A DNA stretch of 64,000 bases from Lysinibacillus sp. B2A1 (GCA_002973635.1 CP027224.1:1188501-1252500), one strand, 5' to 3'. Positions 27,027-36,760 are shown, counted from the stretch's first letter. Notes: generated from the sequence alone by a model not told the origin. Numbers and translations: made by a program.

Positions 27027-29795
27027 ATGGTTGAATATAAGGATACTTTATTAATGCCTAAAACAGATTTCCCGATGCGAGGAAACTTACCGGCAAATGA
27101 ACCAAAAATGCAAGAAAAATGGAATGAAATGGACATTAACAAATTACAGATGGAGCGTACTGAAGGACGTCCTGAGTACGTACTACACGATGGTCCTCCC
27201 TATGCAAACGGTGATATTCATATCGGTCATGCACTAAATAAAGTGCTAAAAGATATGATTACACGCCATCGCTCTATGAATGGTTATCATGTAAACTATA
27301 TTCCAGGTTGGGATACTCATGGTTTACCAATTGAGCAAGCTTTAACAAACAAAGGTGTAAAACGTAAAGAGATGTCTGTTGCGGACTTCCGAAAACTTTG
27401 TGAAGAGTATGCGTACGAACAAATCGACAATCAACGAGTTCAATTCCGTCGTTTAGGCATTCGTGGTGATTGGGAAAATCCATACATTACTTTAAAACCA
27501 GAATTTGAAGCTCGCCAAATTGAAGTGTTCGGTAAGATGGCGGAAAAAGGCTATATTTATAAAGGCTTAAAGCCAGTTTACTGGTCTCCTTCTTCTGAAT
27601 CTGCACTTGCAGAAGCAGAAATTGAATATAAGGATATCAAATCACCTTCTATTTATGTAAGCTTTGCTATTAAAGATGCTAAGGGTGTAGTACCAGCAGA
27701 TGCTAAAATTATCATTTGGACAACAACACCTTGGACAATTCCAGCGAACTTAGGGATCTCTGTAAACCCTGAATATATTTATGTGGTTGTTGAGGTTGCA
27801 GATAAAAAATTCATCATTGCAAAAGATTTATTAGAAACAGTCGCTAAAGAGCTTGATTGGGAATCGTATAAAGTTGTTCAAGAAGTTAAAGGTGAGGCAT
27901 TGGACCGAGTTGTTGCACAGCATCCATTCTATGACCGAGAATCTCTTGTAATGGTTGGAGAGCATGTAACGGCTGAGGCAGGTACTGGCTGTGTTCATAC
28001 AGCACCTGGTCACGGGGAAGATGACTATTATATTAGTAAGCAATACGGTCTGCCAATTTTAAGCCCTGTTGACAATAGTGGTTGCTACACAGAGGAAGCG
28101 CCTGGTTTTGAAGGTGTGTTCTATAATGATGCTAATAAATTAATTACCGAAAAATTACAAGAAGTAGGCGCACTAGAAAAGCTTAATTTCTTTACGCACT
28201 CATATCCACATGACTGGCGTACAAAAAAACCAGTTATTTATCGTGCAACACCGCAATGGTTTGCGTCTGTTGAAGCATTCCGTGGTGAGTTACTAGAGGC
28301 TGTCAAAGCAACTACGTTCACGCCAGCTTGGGGAGAAACACGCCTTTATAATATGATTCGTGACCGCGGTGACTGGGTAATTTCACGTCAGCGTGCATGG
28401 GGTGTGCCAATTCCAATTTTCTATGCTGAAAATGGAGAGCCAATCATTACACCTGAAACAATTGCCCATGTCTCTGCGTTGTTCCGTGAGCATGGCTCAA
28501 ATATCTGGTTCCAAAAAACAGCTAAAGAACTATTACCAGAAGGCTTTACACACGCTGGCAGCCCGAACGGTGAATTTACAAAAGAGAACGACATTATGGA
28601 TGTTTGGTTTGATTCAGGGTCATCACATCAAGGCGTGTTAGTAGAACGTGGTATGAAATATCCAGCAGATTTATATTTAGAGGGCTCTGACCAACACCGC
28701 GGCTGGTTCAACTCATCTTTAATTACATCTGTTGCCATTAACGGCTATGCTCCATATAAGGGACTATTAACACACGGTTTCGTACTAGATGGAGAAGGAC
28801 GAAAAATGAGTAAATCATTAGGAAATGTCATTATTCCACAAAAGGTTATGGATCAATACGGAGCTGATATACTTCGTTTATGGGTTGCCTCTGTTGATTA
28901 TACAGGCGATGTTCGTATTTCAATGGATATGTTAAAACAAGTATCTGAAGTTTATCGTAAAATTCGAAACACATTCCGTTTCTTACATGGTAATGTAGCT
29001 GATTTTGACCCAACAAAAGATCGTGTAGACTATGCAGATCTTCGTGAAATGGATCAATACGTTTATATGCGCCTGCAAGATGTTTTAAAAACTGTACGTG
29101 CTTCCTATGATCGCTATGATTTTGCAGCTGTATACCATGCTGTTAATAACTTTGTTGCTGTAGAATTATCTTCATTCTACTTAGATATTGCAAAAGATGT
29201 TGTCTACATTGAGGGTAATGACAACAAAGATCGTCGTGCAATGCAAACGGTGATTTATGATACATTAATGACATTAGTAAAAGTAATGACACCTATTATT
29301 CCTCATACTACTGATGAGATGTGGTCTTACTTACATGCGCAAGGTGTAGTAGAAGAGGTTTCTGTACAATTAACTGACTTCCCAGAGGTTGATGTACAAG
29401 GGAATTTCGAGGAACTGCGTGCAAAATGGGTGAAAATTATCGATGTTCGTGATGACATTCTAAAAGCTTTAGAAGAAGCTCGTAATGCAAAAACAATTGG
29501 TAAATCTCTTGAAGCTAAAGTAACAGTGTATGCTAAAGAGGATGTTGCTGCATTATTGAATGATTCTAGCATTGATTTTGCTCAACTTTCTATTGTTTCA
29601 GCCTTTGAAGTAGCCTCTATTGATAAAGCACCAGCAGATGCGTTAGTGCTAGAGCATGCATCAATTGTTGTTGAGAAGGCAACAGGAGAAAAATGTGAGC
29701 GGTGCTGGTCAATTTCTGAATTAGTTGGTGCAAATGAAGCACATCCAACAGTTTGTGCGCGCTGTGCAGACGTTGTAGAAAAATATTACGCCTAG
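27027..29795 (+). CDS. ileS: Isoleucine-tRNA ligase
   Basis: 922-aa class I aminoacyl-tRNA synthetase charging tRNA-Ile. The HIGH motif is H65-I-G-H68 and KMSKS lies near residue 595; the CP1 editing domain with TTTPWTIP lies between. The anticodon-binding domain follows, and the C-terminal zinc site is C890, C893, C910 and C913. Length and zinc motif indicate the ordinary bacterial (type 1) enzyme, not the mupirocin-resistant type. AAGGAGG lies 9 nt before ATG 27027. Expression is controlled by the T-box. Confidence 0.97.
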   Translation: MVEYKDTLLMPKTDFPMRGNLPANEPKMQEKWNEMDINKLQMERTEGRPEYVLHDGPPYANGDIHIGHALNKVLKDMITRHRSMNGYHVNYIPGWDTHGLPIEQALTNKGVKRKEMSVADFRKLCEEYAYEQIDNQRVQFRRLGIRGDWENPYITLKPEFEARQIEVFGKMAEKGYIYKGLKPVYWSPSSESALAEAEIEYKDIKSPSIYVSFAIKDAKGVVPADAKIIIWTTTPWTIPANLGISVNPEYIYVVVEVADKKFIIAKDLLETVAKELDWESYKVVQEVKGEALDRVVAQHPFYDRESLVMVGEHVTAEAGTGCVHTAPGHGEDDYYISKQYGLPILSPVDNSGCYTEEAPGFEGVFYNDANKLITEKLQEVGALEKLNFFTHSYPHDWRTKKPVIYRATPQWFASVEAFRGELLEAVKATTFTPAWGETRLYNMIRDRGDWVISRQRAWGVPIPIFYAENGEPIITPETIAHVSALFREHGSNIWFQKTAKELLPEGFTHAGSPNGEFTKENDIMDVWFDSGSSHQGVLVERGMKYPADLYLEGSDQHRGWFNSSLITSVAINGYAPYKGLLTHGFVLDGEGRKMSKSLGNVIIPQKVMDQYGADILRLWVASVDYTGDVRISMDMLKQVSEVYRKIRNTFRFLHGNVADFDPTKDRVDYADLREMDQYVYMRLQDVLKTVRASYDRYDFAAVYHAVNNFVAVELSSFYLDIAKDVVYIEGNDNKDRRAMQTVIYDTLMTLVKVMTPIIPHTTDEMWSYLHAQGVVEEVSVQLTDFPEVDVQGNFEELRAKWVKIIDVRDDILKALEEARNAKTIGKSLEAKVTVYAKEDVAALLNDSSIDFAQLSIVSAFEVASIDKAPADALVLEHASIVVEKATGEKCERCWSISELVGANEAHPTVCARCADVVEKYYA

Positions 29796-29815
29796 AAATA
29801 GTATTAATTGTGATG

Positions 29816-29852
29816 AAAACGCAAGTCTCCAAATTAGGGGGCTTGCGTTTTT
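29816..29852 (+). terminator. Rho-independent terminator after ileS
   Basis: A 15-bp stem (29816-29830 with 29837-29851, two G-U pairs) and 6-nt loop are followed by TTT. It starts 21 nt after the ileS stop. Confidence 0.85.
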
Positions 29853-30016
29853 TGATGAAACCGTGTAATAAGGCTTATGTATCAATTATTTAGTGAATTG
29901 CATTCTCGCCCTTATACTGGGTGTGACCTGTCTCTCGCATAGAAAAACACCAATTGAGTTGGACAGTTCTAGCTATGTCGGTTGATGAAACATGGTGATG
30001 GGCGTGAATGCACTTT

Positions 30017-31222
30017 TTATTTAAATAAAATTTCTTTCGTGTTGCGGTAGTCTGTTGGAGAAATGCCTACATATTTTTTAAATGTTAGGCTGAAATAATT
30101 TGGTGTGTTAAAGCCACAGATGGAGGAGATTTTCTCAATAGTATAGTCGTATTTTCTTAAAAATGGCAATGTTTTAATGATACGCGTAAAGGCTACGTAG
30201 TCTACAAAATTGCGACCAGTCTCCTTTTTAAATAATCTGCTAAAATGCGTAGAGCTAAAATTTATATATTTGGCAACATCACTGATTGTAATTTGCTCAT
30301 CATAATGCTCCTCTATATAAAGAATGGCCCTTTGAAGCTGTTCCTGTTCTGTTAAGTCTTCATAAAACCTTGCATGTATATTCTCAACAGGTGGCTTTCT
30401 CCTTGCCTTTCGAGCCTGACTGTAGGATTCCTTCACTTGCATAGGATCATGGAAGACACCTCCTATCCCCATAAATAGATGAATACAATAATCCTTTTTT
30501 AAGACCTCAATTACCTCGTGTAGAGAGGCTGCACCTTCATTCCAATGCTTAAACGAAGTAATTTCATTCGGTACACGCATCAGCAGCAGTAAATAACGTT
30601 CAAAATTTAAAAAGGAAAGTGAGGCTTTATCAGCAAAGCCCTGGCGAAACATATTGGTTATAACGCTATTTGCATCATGTGGAATACAGCGATTTTCGTT
30701 TATATCGATATAGCCTTGAATTAAAAAAACAATATTTGGGATACATTCTTTTGATAAAAAGGAGGAAGATTGAATAATTTCCTGCTCATTTTCAATTTCT
30801 CCACGAATAAGACGTTTTAAAAAGGCTTCTCTGAAAGGTGAGGCATGGTCTTGCGAAATTTGCTGTGACAACTCAAGCATTGTAAGTGTGCTTGCTTGTT
30901 TTTCTTTATAAGATGTATAAAGCTTTTTTACAATTCTGATGAATTTTGATTTCTGTAAGGGTTTTATAAGTAATGCAGATAAATTTAATTCAATCGCTAT
31001 ACCAGTTGAGTAGGTAAGGTGTTCTGCAACAATAGGGACAATTAAACTATTAGGATAATTTCTTTTCAAGCGATTAATCTTTACCCAATCAAATAAGTGG
31101 TTAATATCATAGACAAAGATTGCAACATCCTCTGTATTTGGCTGATTGCAGTTTATAAAGGTATTCGGTAGAAATTCTTCTAGCCAGTTGCTCATCTGTT
31201 GTTTTTCTACGGAACTTTTCAT
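30017..31222 (-). CDS. AraC-family (YesN-like) transcriptional regulator
   Basis: 401-aa cytoplasmic regulator. The C-terminal ~100 residues are an AraC double helix-turn-helix (IEEHYDEQITISDVAKYI, then GFNTPNYFSLTFKKYVG). The middle resembles the GGDEF-like sensory region of YesN proteins. Residues about 30-105 look like a receiver domain without its first strand and acidic pair: an Asp in FVYDI and a Lys-Pro in LLIKPL are retained. It is transcribed divergently from the DUF485/symporter pair, 203 nt away, and so is the likely regulator of that pair. The effector is unknown, and no histidine kinase gene is adjacent. Confidence 0.8.
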   Translation of the reverse strand: MKSSVEKQQMSNWLEEFLPNTFINCNQPNTEDVAIFVYDINHLFDWVKINRLKRNYPNSLIVPIVAEHLTYSTGIAIELNLSALLIKPLQKSKFIRIVKKLYTSYKEKQASTLTMLELSQQISQDHASPFREAFLKRLIRGEIENEQEIIQSSSFLSKECIPNIVFLIQGYIDINENRCIPHDANSVITNMFRQGFADKASLSFLNFERYLLLLMRVPNEITSFKHWNEGAASLHEVIEVLKKDYCIHLFMGIGGVFHDPMQVKESYSQARKARRKPPVENIHARFYEDLTEQEQLQRAILYIEEHYDEQITISDVAKYINFSSTHFSRLFKKETGRNFVDYVAFTRIIKTLPFLRKYDYTIEKISSICGFNTPNYFSLTFKKYVGISPTDYRNTKEILFK

Positions 31223-31425
31223 GTACCAAACAATATTTAAAATGGTAACAGCTCCCTTCTATTATTACGATAAAAGTATTTTAACTTAAAATAGCATTTT
31301 TTTGTACTAATACAGCAATATTTTGTAACTATATTATAAACAAAATAGAATAGAATAATTGTAGTGAATAATAATTTGAAATTTCAGATAATTATTTGCG
31401 TATAGAAAAAAGGGGGAGTTGAAAT

Positions 31426-31761
31426 ATGGCGGAAGTAGGAAGTAATGATTACGAGTACGTGGAAGCTGGAACAATCGATATTAAGGATCTTCCACCACTA
31501 GATGCAACTACTAACAAAATTATGAAAGATGAGCTTACTACAGGTTTTGGTTTAACGGTATTTTATTTCATTTTAATTTTTAGTATTCCAATTATGAACT
31601 GGTTCGCTCCAGAATTTGCATTTAAGAAAATTTGGGGTGGGATGACAGTAACCTGGTTTGTTACAACTGTCATTATGATGGCAATGGCATTTATTATTGC
31701 TTATGTCCATACAACATTGTACGAAAAACGCCTAAAGAAATATGAAGTAGCTAATAAGTAG
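31426..31761 (+). CDS. DUF485 membrane protein (YwcB/YjcH-like)
   Basis: 111-aa protein with two membrane helices (about 43-63 and 74-97) between a polar N-terminus and a basic C-terminus (YEKRLKKYE). DUF485 proteins are almost always encoded just upstream of acetate-type sodium/solute symporters (yjcH-actP in E. coli, ywcB-ywcA in B. subtilis) and probably act as an accessory subunit. Nineteen nt separate it from the symporter gene. GGGGGAG lies before ATG 31426. Confidence 0.88.
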   Translation: MAEVGSNDYEYVEAGTIDIKDLPPLDATTNKIMKDELTTGFGLTVFYFILIFSIPIMNWFAPEFAFKKIWGGMTVTWFVTTVIMMAMAFIIAYVHTTLYEKRLKKYEVANK

Positions 31762-31780
31762 GTTTGGGGGGAAATACTGA

Positions 31781-33349
31781 ATGATGAAAGCTCTATTGGA
31801 ACCGAAAATGATAATGACCATTGCTTTAATGGGAACAATTGTATATATTACGTATTTAACGAAAAAAAATACAACCGCATCCGATTTCTTCGTTGGGGGG
31901 CGTAGCTTCGGATGGTTTACAAATGGTTCAGCAATTGGCGGGGACTATTTAAGTGCGGCAACATTTCTTGGGATAGCCGGACTAACCTTCCAATTGGGGT
32001 ATGATGGTGCATACTATGCATTTTGTTTCTCTATAGGTTTAACACTATTAGCAATTTTTGTGGCTGGTCCATTAAGACGATTTGGTGCATTTACTGTTGC
32101 CGATTTTTTAGCCTATCGTTTTCATAGTAAGCGGGCTCGATTAGTTGCAGTAGCGGTTGTTTTAGCGATTTCTGGTTTCTATGCCGCTCCACAGTTACTA
32201 GGTGCCGCACAAATTTTAAGCATGTTCTTTGGTACTTCATATGAATTTGGCATTATCTTTACATGTATAGTAATGATTTTCTATGTTGGTATAGGTGGCA
32301 TGAAAGGAACAACCATCAATCAGGCGCTAGAGCTTTGGATTCGTCTTGGTGCATTTGTAGTTATGCTGATTGCTGCAATGTATAGTGGGTTACACTACGA
32401 TAAGATTTTAGCCGCGATTAATTCATTTAGCGGCCCAATAACGGGAACTTCACCATATGCCCTAGATGGAAAAGATATTAATTTTGATGGGGCGGCTTGG
32501 ACTGGGACAGGCTTCTATTTCCCAACATTTTGGCAAACCATTAGTATGACAATAGGTTTAGCATTAGGAACAATTGGTTTGCCGCATATTTTACTTAGAT
32601 TTTATACAAATCCAAGTGCAAAGGCAGCACGTAAATCAGCCTTAATGGCGATTGGAATTGCCAGTACGTTTTTCTTATTAGCTGTATTTTTAGGTGTTGT
32701 AGGTCGAGCTATTTTTATCTCTGGTACTGCAAGTGGAGAGGTAATGCGTGATTTAGTGCTTGGTGGAAACAATATGGTTATTCCTACAACAGCACTTGCA
32801 TTAGGCGGAAAATGGCTTCTTGGACTTGTTATAGCGGGGGCATTTGCAGCCATATTCTCTAACTTATCGGGACTTTTCATTACAAGTTCAGGTGCATTGG
32901 CACATGATTTATATGCAACTGTTATGAAAAAAGATATTACACAAAAACAACGAGTAATCGCAGCGAAGGTTTCCATTGTTTTGTTAGGGATTATATATGG
33001 CGCCTTAGGCTTGCTTGTAAAGGATGCATCCATTGGTCATTTAGTAGCTCTTGCCTTTACCGTTGCAGCGAGTACATTTACACCAATATTTATTTTAGGT
33101 ATTTGGTGGAGAGGGATGACAGAAAAAGGTGCTATTGCAGGTTTACTAATTGGACTGGGTGTTTCCATGTGGATGATTTTTTTACCGGGGACATTACCAA
33201 GCTTCCTGCAATTTAAAATACCTGGAATTGTAACAGTACCAGCTGGCTTCCTTTCAGTAATCATTGTGTCTTTACTAGATCGAAAGGTACCTGCGGATGT
33301 AAATGATTTTATGAAGCGTGTGCATTCAAAAGAATCTGAAACTGTCTAA
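31781..33349 (+). CDS. actP: Cation/acetate symporter (solute:sodium symporter family)
   Basis: 522-aa polytopic membrane protein with about 13 helices, of the solute:sodium symporter family. The family segment SDFFVGGRSFGWFTNGSA near residue 35 and the GDYLSAATFLGIAG stretch, followed later by GTIGLPHILLRF, are typical of ActP/YwcA acetate and short-chain monocarboxylate transporters. It forms an operon with the DUF485 protein. Control by the divergent AraC-type gene is inferred. Substrate could be acetate, pyruvate or another monocarboxylate. The stop codon directly abuts a repeat element. Confidence 0.85.
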   Translation: MMKALLEPKMIMTIALMGTIVYITYLTKKNTTASDFFVGGRSFGWFTNGSAIGGDYLSAATFLGIAGLTFQLGYDGAYYAFCFSIGLTLLAIFVAGPLRRFGAFTVADFLAYRFHSKRARLVAVAVVLAISGFYAAPQLLGAAQILSMFFGTSYEFGIIFTCIVMIFYVGIGGMKGTTINQALELWIRLGAFVVMLIAAMYSGLHYDKILAAINSFSGPITGTSPYALDGKDINFDGAAWTGTGFYFPTFWQTISMTIGLALGTIGLPHILLRFYTNPSAKAARKSALMAIGIASTFFLLAVFLGVVGRAIFISGTASGEVMRDLVLGGNNMVIPTTALALGGKWLLGLVIAGAFAAIFSNLSGLFITSSGALAHDLYATVMKKDITQKQRVIAAKVSIVLLGIIYGALGLLVKDASIGHLVALAFTVAASTFTPIFILGIWWRGMTEKGAIAGLLIGLGVSMWMIFLPGTLPSFLQFKIPGIVTVPAGFLSVIIVSLLDRKVPADVNDFMKRVHSKESETV

Positions 33350-33897
33350 TTTAACTTCTTTCAGCAAATGTTTTTTGTATTGAAAGCATAGCGGCAGATA
33401 CAGAAGTCTCCTACCTCTATAGGTGGTGAGATGAATGCGAATTTAAGCTACTTTTCAGCGAGTGTCCAATCACCAGCTGAAATAGAGGAACTCAGTCTAA
33501 GAACGCCACGTCCTGTGGCAATTTATCTGTGCGAAAGCGAAGCGACAGCAACATGGTTTTATCTGTGCGAAAGCGAAGCGACAGCAACATGGTTTTATCT
33601 GTGCGAAAGCGAAGCGACAGCAACATGGTTTTATCTGTGCGAAAGCGAAGCGACAGCAACAACACACGACTGAGTGACCAACATCATGTTGCTGTCGCTG
33701 CGTTAGCACTACGCTTTCGCACAAAAAACATCTTTTGGCCTAAAGTCCTCGGCGGATGTCACGGAATCGGTAAGGAGTTCTTAAAGGATGTTAGCCTAAA
33801 ATCATCGCATCCATGCGATAACGGCTAACTGACCTGCATCACGCAGGCCTAAGCACAAAGCCGATTCCGTACGCAATTATGCCGAGGCATAATTGAT
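33349..33897 (+). repeat. Composite structured repeat copy 3 (directly after actP)
   Basis: Begins TTTAACTTCTTTCAGC at the actP stop codon and ends 2 nt before the actP terminator stem. Modules in order: header; CTACCT/AGGTGG hairpin; TTTCAGC/GCTGAAA hairpin; junction stem CTCAGT 33491-33496 / ACTGAG 33669-33674 with inner hairpin GCCAC-gtcct-GTGGC (33505-33519) and the 36-bp tandem array; CAACA-tca-TGTTG (33679-33691); cloverleaf-like module closed by CGGAATCGG 33762-33770 / CCGATTCCG 33861-33869; terminal hairpin 33874-33883 / 33886-33895. No gene is seen; open frames in it translate the tandem array. Confidence 0.8.
33522..33662 (+). repeat. Four-copy 36-bp tandem repeat
   Basis: The unit TTTTATCTGTGCGAAAGCGA... 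plus 16 nt recurs with starts of GTGCGAAAGCG at 33529, 33565, 33601 and 33637, exactly 36 bp apart and essentially identical. A single 32-nt copy occurs at 22591-22622 in repeat copy 1. There are no spacers, so it is not a CRISPR array. The 12-codon unit keeps all frames open, which creates spurious ORFs. Confidence 0.9.
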
Positions 33898-33899
33898 AT

Positions 33900-33945
33900 A
33901 AGCTATATCCATTTGCTTTATAAAGTGATGGGTATAGCTTTTTTG
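33900..33945 (+). terminator. Rho-independent terminator, probably of actP
   Basis: A 13-bp stem (33900-33912 with 33928-33940, one G-U) is followed by TTTTTTG. It lies about 550 nt after the actP stop because repeat copy 3 occupies the space between. Confidence 0.75.
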
Positions 33946-33966
33946 TTTATCTTGACTTTCAAAATA

Positions 33967-34200
33967 CTTCCATCTTTATTGGTGGTGAGGTGAATGTGGT
34001 TTTTTCCTTTTCAGTGTGAGTTCAAATGCCCGCTGAAATAGAGGAACTCAGACTAAGATCTTCACATCCTGTGTAAACGACTGAGTGACCAATATCGTGT
34101 TGGCCTAAAGCCCCTAGCGGATGTTAAGATTTTGAAGAGGAGCTTTTCGAGCAAGTTCGAAAAAAATCTGGTCGCCATTTACACTGGGGTGTAATTGAGT
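33967..34200 (+). repeat. Composite structured repeat copy 4 (shortened)
   Basis: Contains the GGTGGTGAGGTGAATG segment, the junction module (CTCAG 34047-34051 / CTGAG 34081-34085 around a TTCAC-atcct-GTG hairpin), CAATA-tcg-TGTTG (34090-34102), and a reduced cloverleaf-like module closed by AGATTTT 34127-34133 / AAAATCT 34163-34169. The terminal hairpin is 34176-34184 / 34189-34197. The remaining 200 nt up to the next gene hold only its promoter. Confidence 0.75.
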
Positions 34201-34361
34201 ATTAGAGACTATTTTTCTAAAACATATGTCTTATGGAAAAGGTTGATTTTGTTAATGCAGTGACATATCAAACATCCTAAAGAAAGTTACTCAATTGTTT
34301 GGAAATGAACCCTAAATTATCATAATAAGTCTATTTTTTTACTTATAGATCGTACAACACA

Positions 34362-34370
34362 TGCTATAAT
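34362..34370 (+). promoter_or_regulatory. Extended -10 promoter of the FIST gene
   Basis: TGCTATAAT is a perfect extended -10 element, 36 nt before the ATG. No good -35 is seen 17 nt upstream, as is common with extended -10 promoters. Confidence 0.55.
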
Positions 34371-34406
34371 ACTTACAATTAATGTTAGAAGGAGACGTCG
34401 ATTTAT

Positions 34407-35537
34407 ATGTCAGTTATACAAGCTTCCCTATCGACAACTAGAGAAACCGTCCAGGCATTTCAAGAAGTCAGTTCACAATTACATAAAGAGCCATCACTCG
34501 TGTTGTTTTTTGCGAGTACAGTTCATCCTTTCGATCAATTAACTTCTTATTTTCATAATAAATATCCAAATAGTGAAGTAGTGGGAATAACAACAACTGG
34601 CGAAATTGGACCAGAGGGTTTTTCCGAATATAGTCTAAGTGCTCAAAGCTATGGCAAGGATTTTGGACAAGTAAAGTCAGTATTAGTGGAGAATATTGAG
34701 AAATATCCAATATTTGCACGGGATCAATTAGAACACAGTGCAAAAATGCTGGGTTTTCAACTAGAAAGTCCGCAAATTGCTAAAGAGGGTCTTGCCTTGG
34801 TCTTCCCAACAGGTTTAGTTGCTGGTGAAGAGAAAATGTTATCGATCGTAAATTCTATTTTTCGTTATGATGGCTTCCCTATTTTTGGAGGAACTGCAGG
34901 AGATGATGCAAAATTTGAAGAAACCCTTGTCAGCTTAAACGGGTGTCAAACTTCAAAGGGAGGCATCGTTATATTTATTAAACCTAATCTGCAGTTTTAT
35001 ATACAAAAAGAAAATATATTTAAAAGTACAGGAATTGAATTAAAAATTACGAAATCAAATCCTGAAAAACGAATTGTCTATGAAATCAATCATGAGCCAG
35101 CAGCAAATGCATATGCCAAAGCCTTAGGTGTAAATGTTCAACAATTATCAACTTATTTTATGAAAAATCCTTTAGGGCGACGGTTTAATGAGGAGTTACT
35201 TATTGCCTCTCCATTTAAAATAGAACAGAATGGCGCTATCGTTTTTTATTGTCAAGTGTTTCAGGATACTGTTGTTGAATTATTGGAGCCTAAAGATCCA
35301 ATCACAACATTACAATCAACTTTAGCAGATTTTACGGCTCATTTTAATTCACTTGAAGGTGTATTAGCATGTAATTGCATATTACGAAAATTGCAGTTTC
35401 AAGATCAGCAATTATTTCCTGCGTTGAACGCCCAATTAAGAGAACTGCCTGGTCTAGCTGGATTTTGCAGCTATGGTGAACAGTTAAATAAATCATTAAT
35501 TAATCAAACTTTAGTATTGTTAGGATTTGGTAAATGA
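34407..35537 (+). CDS. FIST domain signal-sensing protein
   Basis: 376-aa soluble protein with FIST_N (about 30-220) and FIST_C (about 225-365) domains; [14 protein letters not shown], then [16 protein letters not shown] and NPLGRRF are recognisable family segments. FIST is a sensory domain thought to bind small ligands such as amino acids. No output domain is present. The stop codon overlaps the next frame (ATGA), and that gene encodes a soluble chemoreceptor-type signalling protein, so the two probably form a split sensor. AGAAGGAGA precedes ATG 34407. Confidence 0.85.
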   Translation: MSVIQASLSTTRETVQAFQEVSSQLHKEPSLVLFFASTVHPFDQLTSYFHNKYPNSEVVGITTTGEIGPEGFSEYSLSAQSYGKDFGQVKSVLVENIEKYPIFARDQLEHSAKMLGFQLESPQIAKEGLALVFPTGLVAGEEKMLSIVNSIFRYDGFPIFGGTAGDDAKFEETLVSLNGCQTSKGGIVIFIKPNLQFYIQKENIFKSTGIELKITKSNPEKRIVYEINHEPAANAYAKALGVNVQQLSTYFMKNPLGRRFNEELLIASPFKIEQNGAIVFYCQVFQDTVVELLEPKDPITTLQSTLADFTAHFNSLEGVLACNCILRKLQFQDQQLFPALNAQLRELPGLAGFCSYGEQLNKSLINQTLVLLGFGK

Positions 35538-35554
35538 CGGATGGGAGAAAAAAC

Positions 35555-36544
35555 ATGCTAAAACAATTTTTCAGACAGTCTAGGGATGAACAAAATAAAG
35601 CGGTGCTGATACAAGAAATCAATGGCTTAACACCTGAAGAAAAAAATATGGTTTTAAAAGGAATGTTTGATTTGATTGGACTGTTGACCACTGCGAATGA
35701 GAATAATGCAAAAGAAGATAGTATGATGATTGAACAGATAGAGAATATCAAAAAAGTACTTCATTCCCAGCAGCAAACAGTTTCTAGGGCAAATGAGAGT
35801 GCTGTCAATATAGTAAATGAGACAGAAAACTTTTATGAAATTACAAATACTGTAGAGGGAAAAGGGAAAGAAAATATTTCTCTAGTCGCAGAAGGTAATG
35901 AAAATATACATTTATTATTGATGCAAATGAACAAAGTTATGGATGTGTTTAATCGCTTTGAACAATCCATGAAAGAGGTGCAAGTGGAGACTGGTCATAT
36001 TACAACTTTTACAAAAATAATTAGTGATATAGCTGATCAGACGAATCTTTTAGCATTAAATGCCTCCATAGAAGCTGCACGTGCGGGTGAGCATGGGAAG
36101 GGCTTTGCTGTTGTTGCTGATGAAGTCCGGAAATTAGCGGAGCAAAGTAAAGTGGCATTGGTACAAATTCGTACGAAAATTTCGGATATAGTGAATCGAA
36201 TCGATGGAATCACGACGACGATGCTACAGGAATCTAAAGTAGTCATCGAGACACAGGATATGGCTACGACAACTAAAAGTTTTTTTGAAAGAATTAAACA
36301 GTCAGAACAAGAGTTGTTTTCCAATATGCAAACAATCCAGCAGGCTACAAATCATACATTGTTAGAGGTAAAACAATTCCAGCAACAACTTATTGATATT
36401 ATGGAAGCCACTGAAACATCTATTATGGGCATTAATCAGCTTTATTCTTTTTCACAGGATAAGTTTTATAATGCTCACAATATTACCTCCTATGTTTCAC
36501 AATTGAATTATTTGATTGAGGCAGTCCATCAAAATCGACTGTAA
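35555..36544 (+). CDS. Soluble methyl-accepting chemotaxis-type signalling protein
   Basis: About 329-aa protein without membrane segments. A short N-terminal helical region (1-60) leads to a long coiled coil with the chemoreceptor hairpin tip at about 165-205 ([19 protein letters not shown], then [18 protein letters not shown]), which contacts CheA and CheW. The ligand-binding domain is lacking; the FIST protein upstream may supply it. ATG 35555 follows GGGAGA by 6 nt; ATG 35534, overlapping the FIST stop, is an in-frame alternative. Confidence 0.85.
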   Translation: MLKQFFRQSRDEQNKAVLIQEINGLTPEEKNMVLKGMFDLIGLLTTANENNAKEDSMMIEQIENIKKVLHSQQQTVSRANESAVNIVNETENFYEITNTVEGKGKENISLVAEGNENIHLLLMQMNKVMDVFNRFEQSMKEVQVETGHITTFTKIISDIADQTNLLALNASIEAARAGEHGKGFAVVADEVRKLAEQSKVALVQIRTKISDIVNRIDGITTTMLQESKVVIETQDMATTTKSFFERIKQSEQELFSNMQTIQQATNHTLLEVKQFQQQLIDIMEATETSIMGINQLYSFSQDKFYNAHNITSYVSQLNYLIEAVHQNRL

Positions 36545-36556
36545 AATAATATTTCC

Positions 36557-36602
36557 GAAAATAGTGTGCTAGGATATAATTCCTAACATACTATTTTCTT
36601 TT
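36557..36602 (+). terminator. Terminator after the FIST/chemoreceptor pair
   Basis: An 18-bp stem (36557-36574 with 36581-36598, one G-U and one mismatch) around TATAAT is followed by TTTTT. Confidence 0.75.
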
Positions 36603-36760
36603 TAAAGCATAGCGTTTACTCCTTTTTAATGAAACATCACTAGAGCAATTTAATAAATGCTATGCAAGGGAATCCGCCATAATTTCATGCTATATTAGTT
36701 ATTCTGAGATGGGCTGTTATGGTAGAATAGGTTAGATGTTGAGCGAACGGAGGAATGTTT

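Noticed and set aside
33522..33662. Possible CRISPR array (36-bp repeats)
   Set aside because: The units are directly adjacent with no spacers, and no cas genes are nearby. It is a simple tandem repeat.
33431..33828. Overlapping open frames with repeating peptides in both strands
   Set aside because: They translate the 36-bp tandem array and hairpin modules, occur in three frames at once and lack ribosome sites.
18652..34406. Complete insertion sequence or transposase gene in the repeat regions
   Set aside because: No transposase-like frame or remnant was found in any of the gene-free stretches; only non-coding repeat copies are present.
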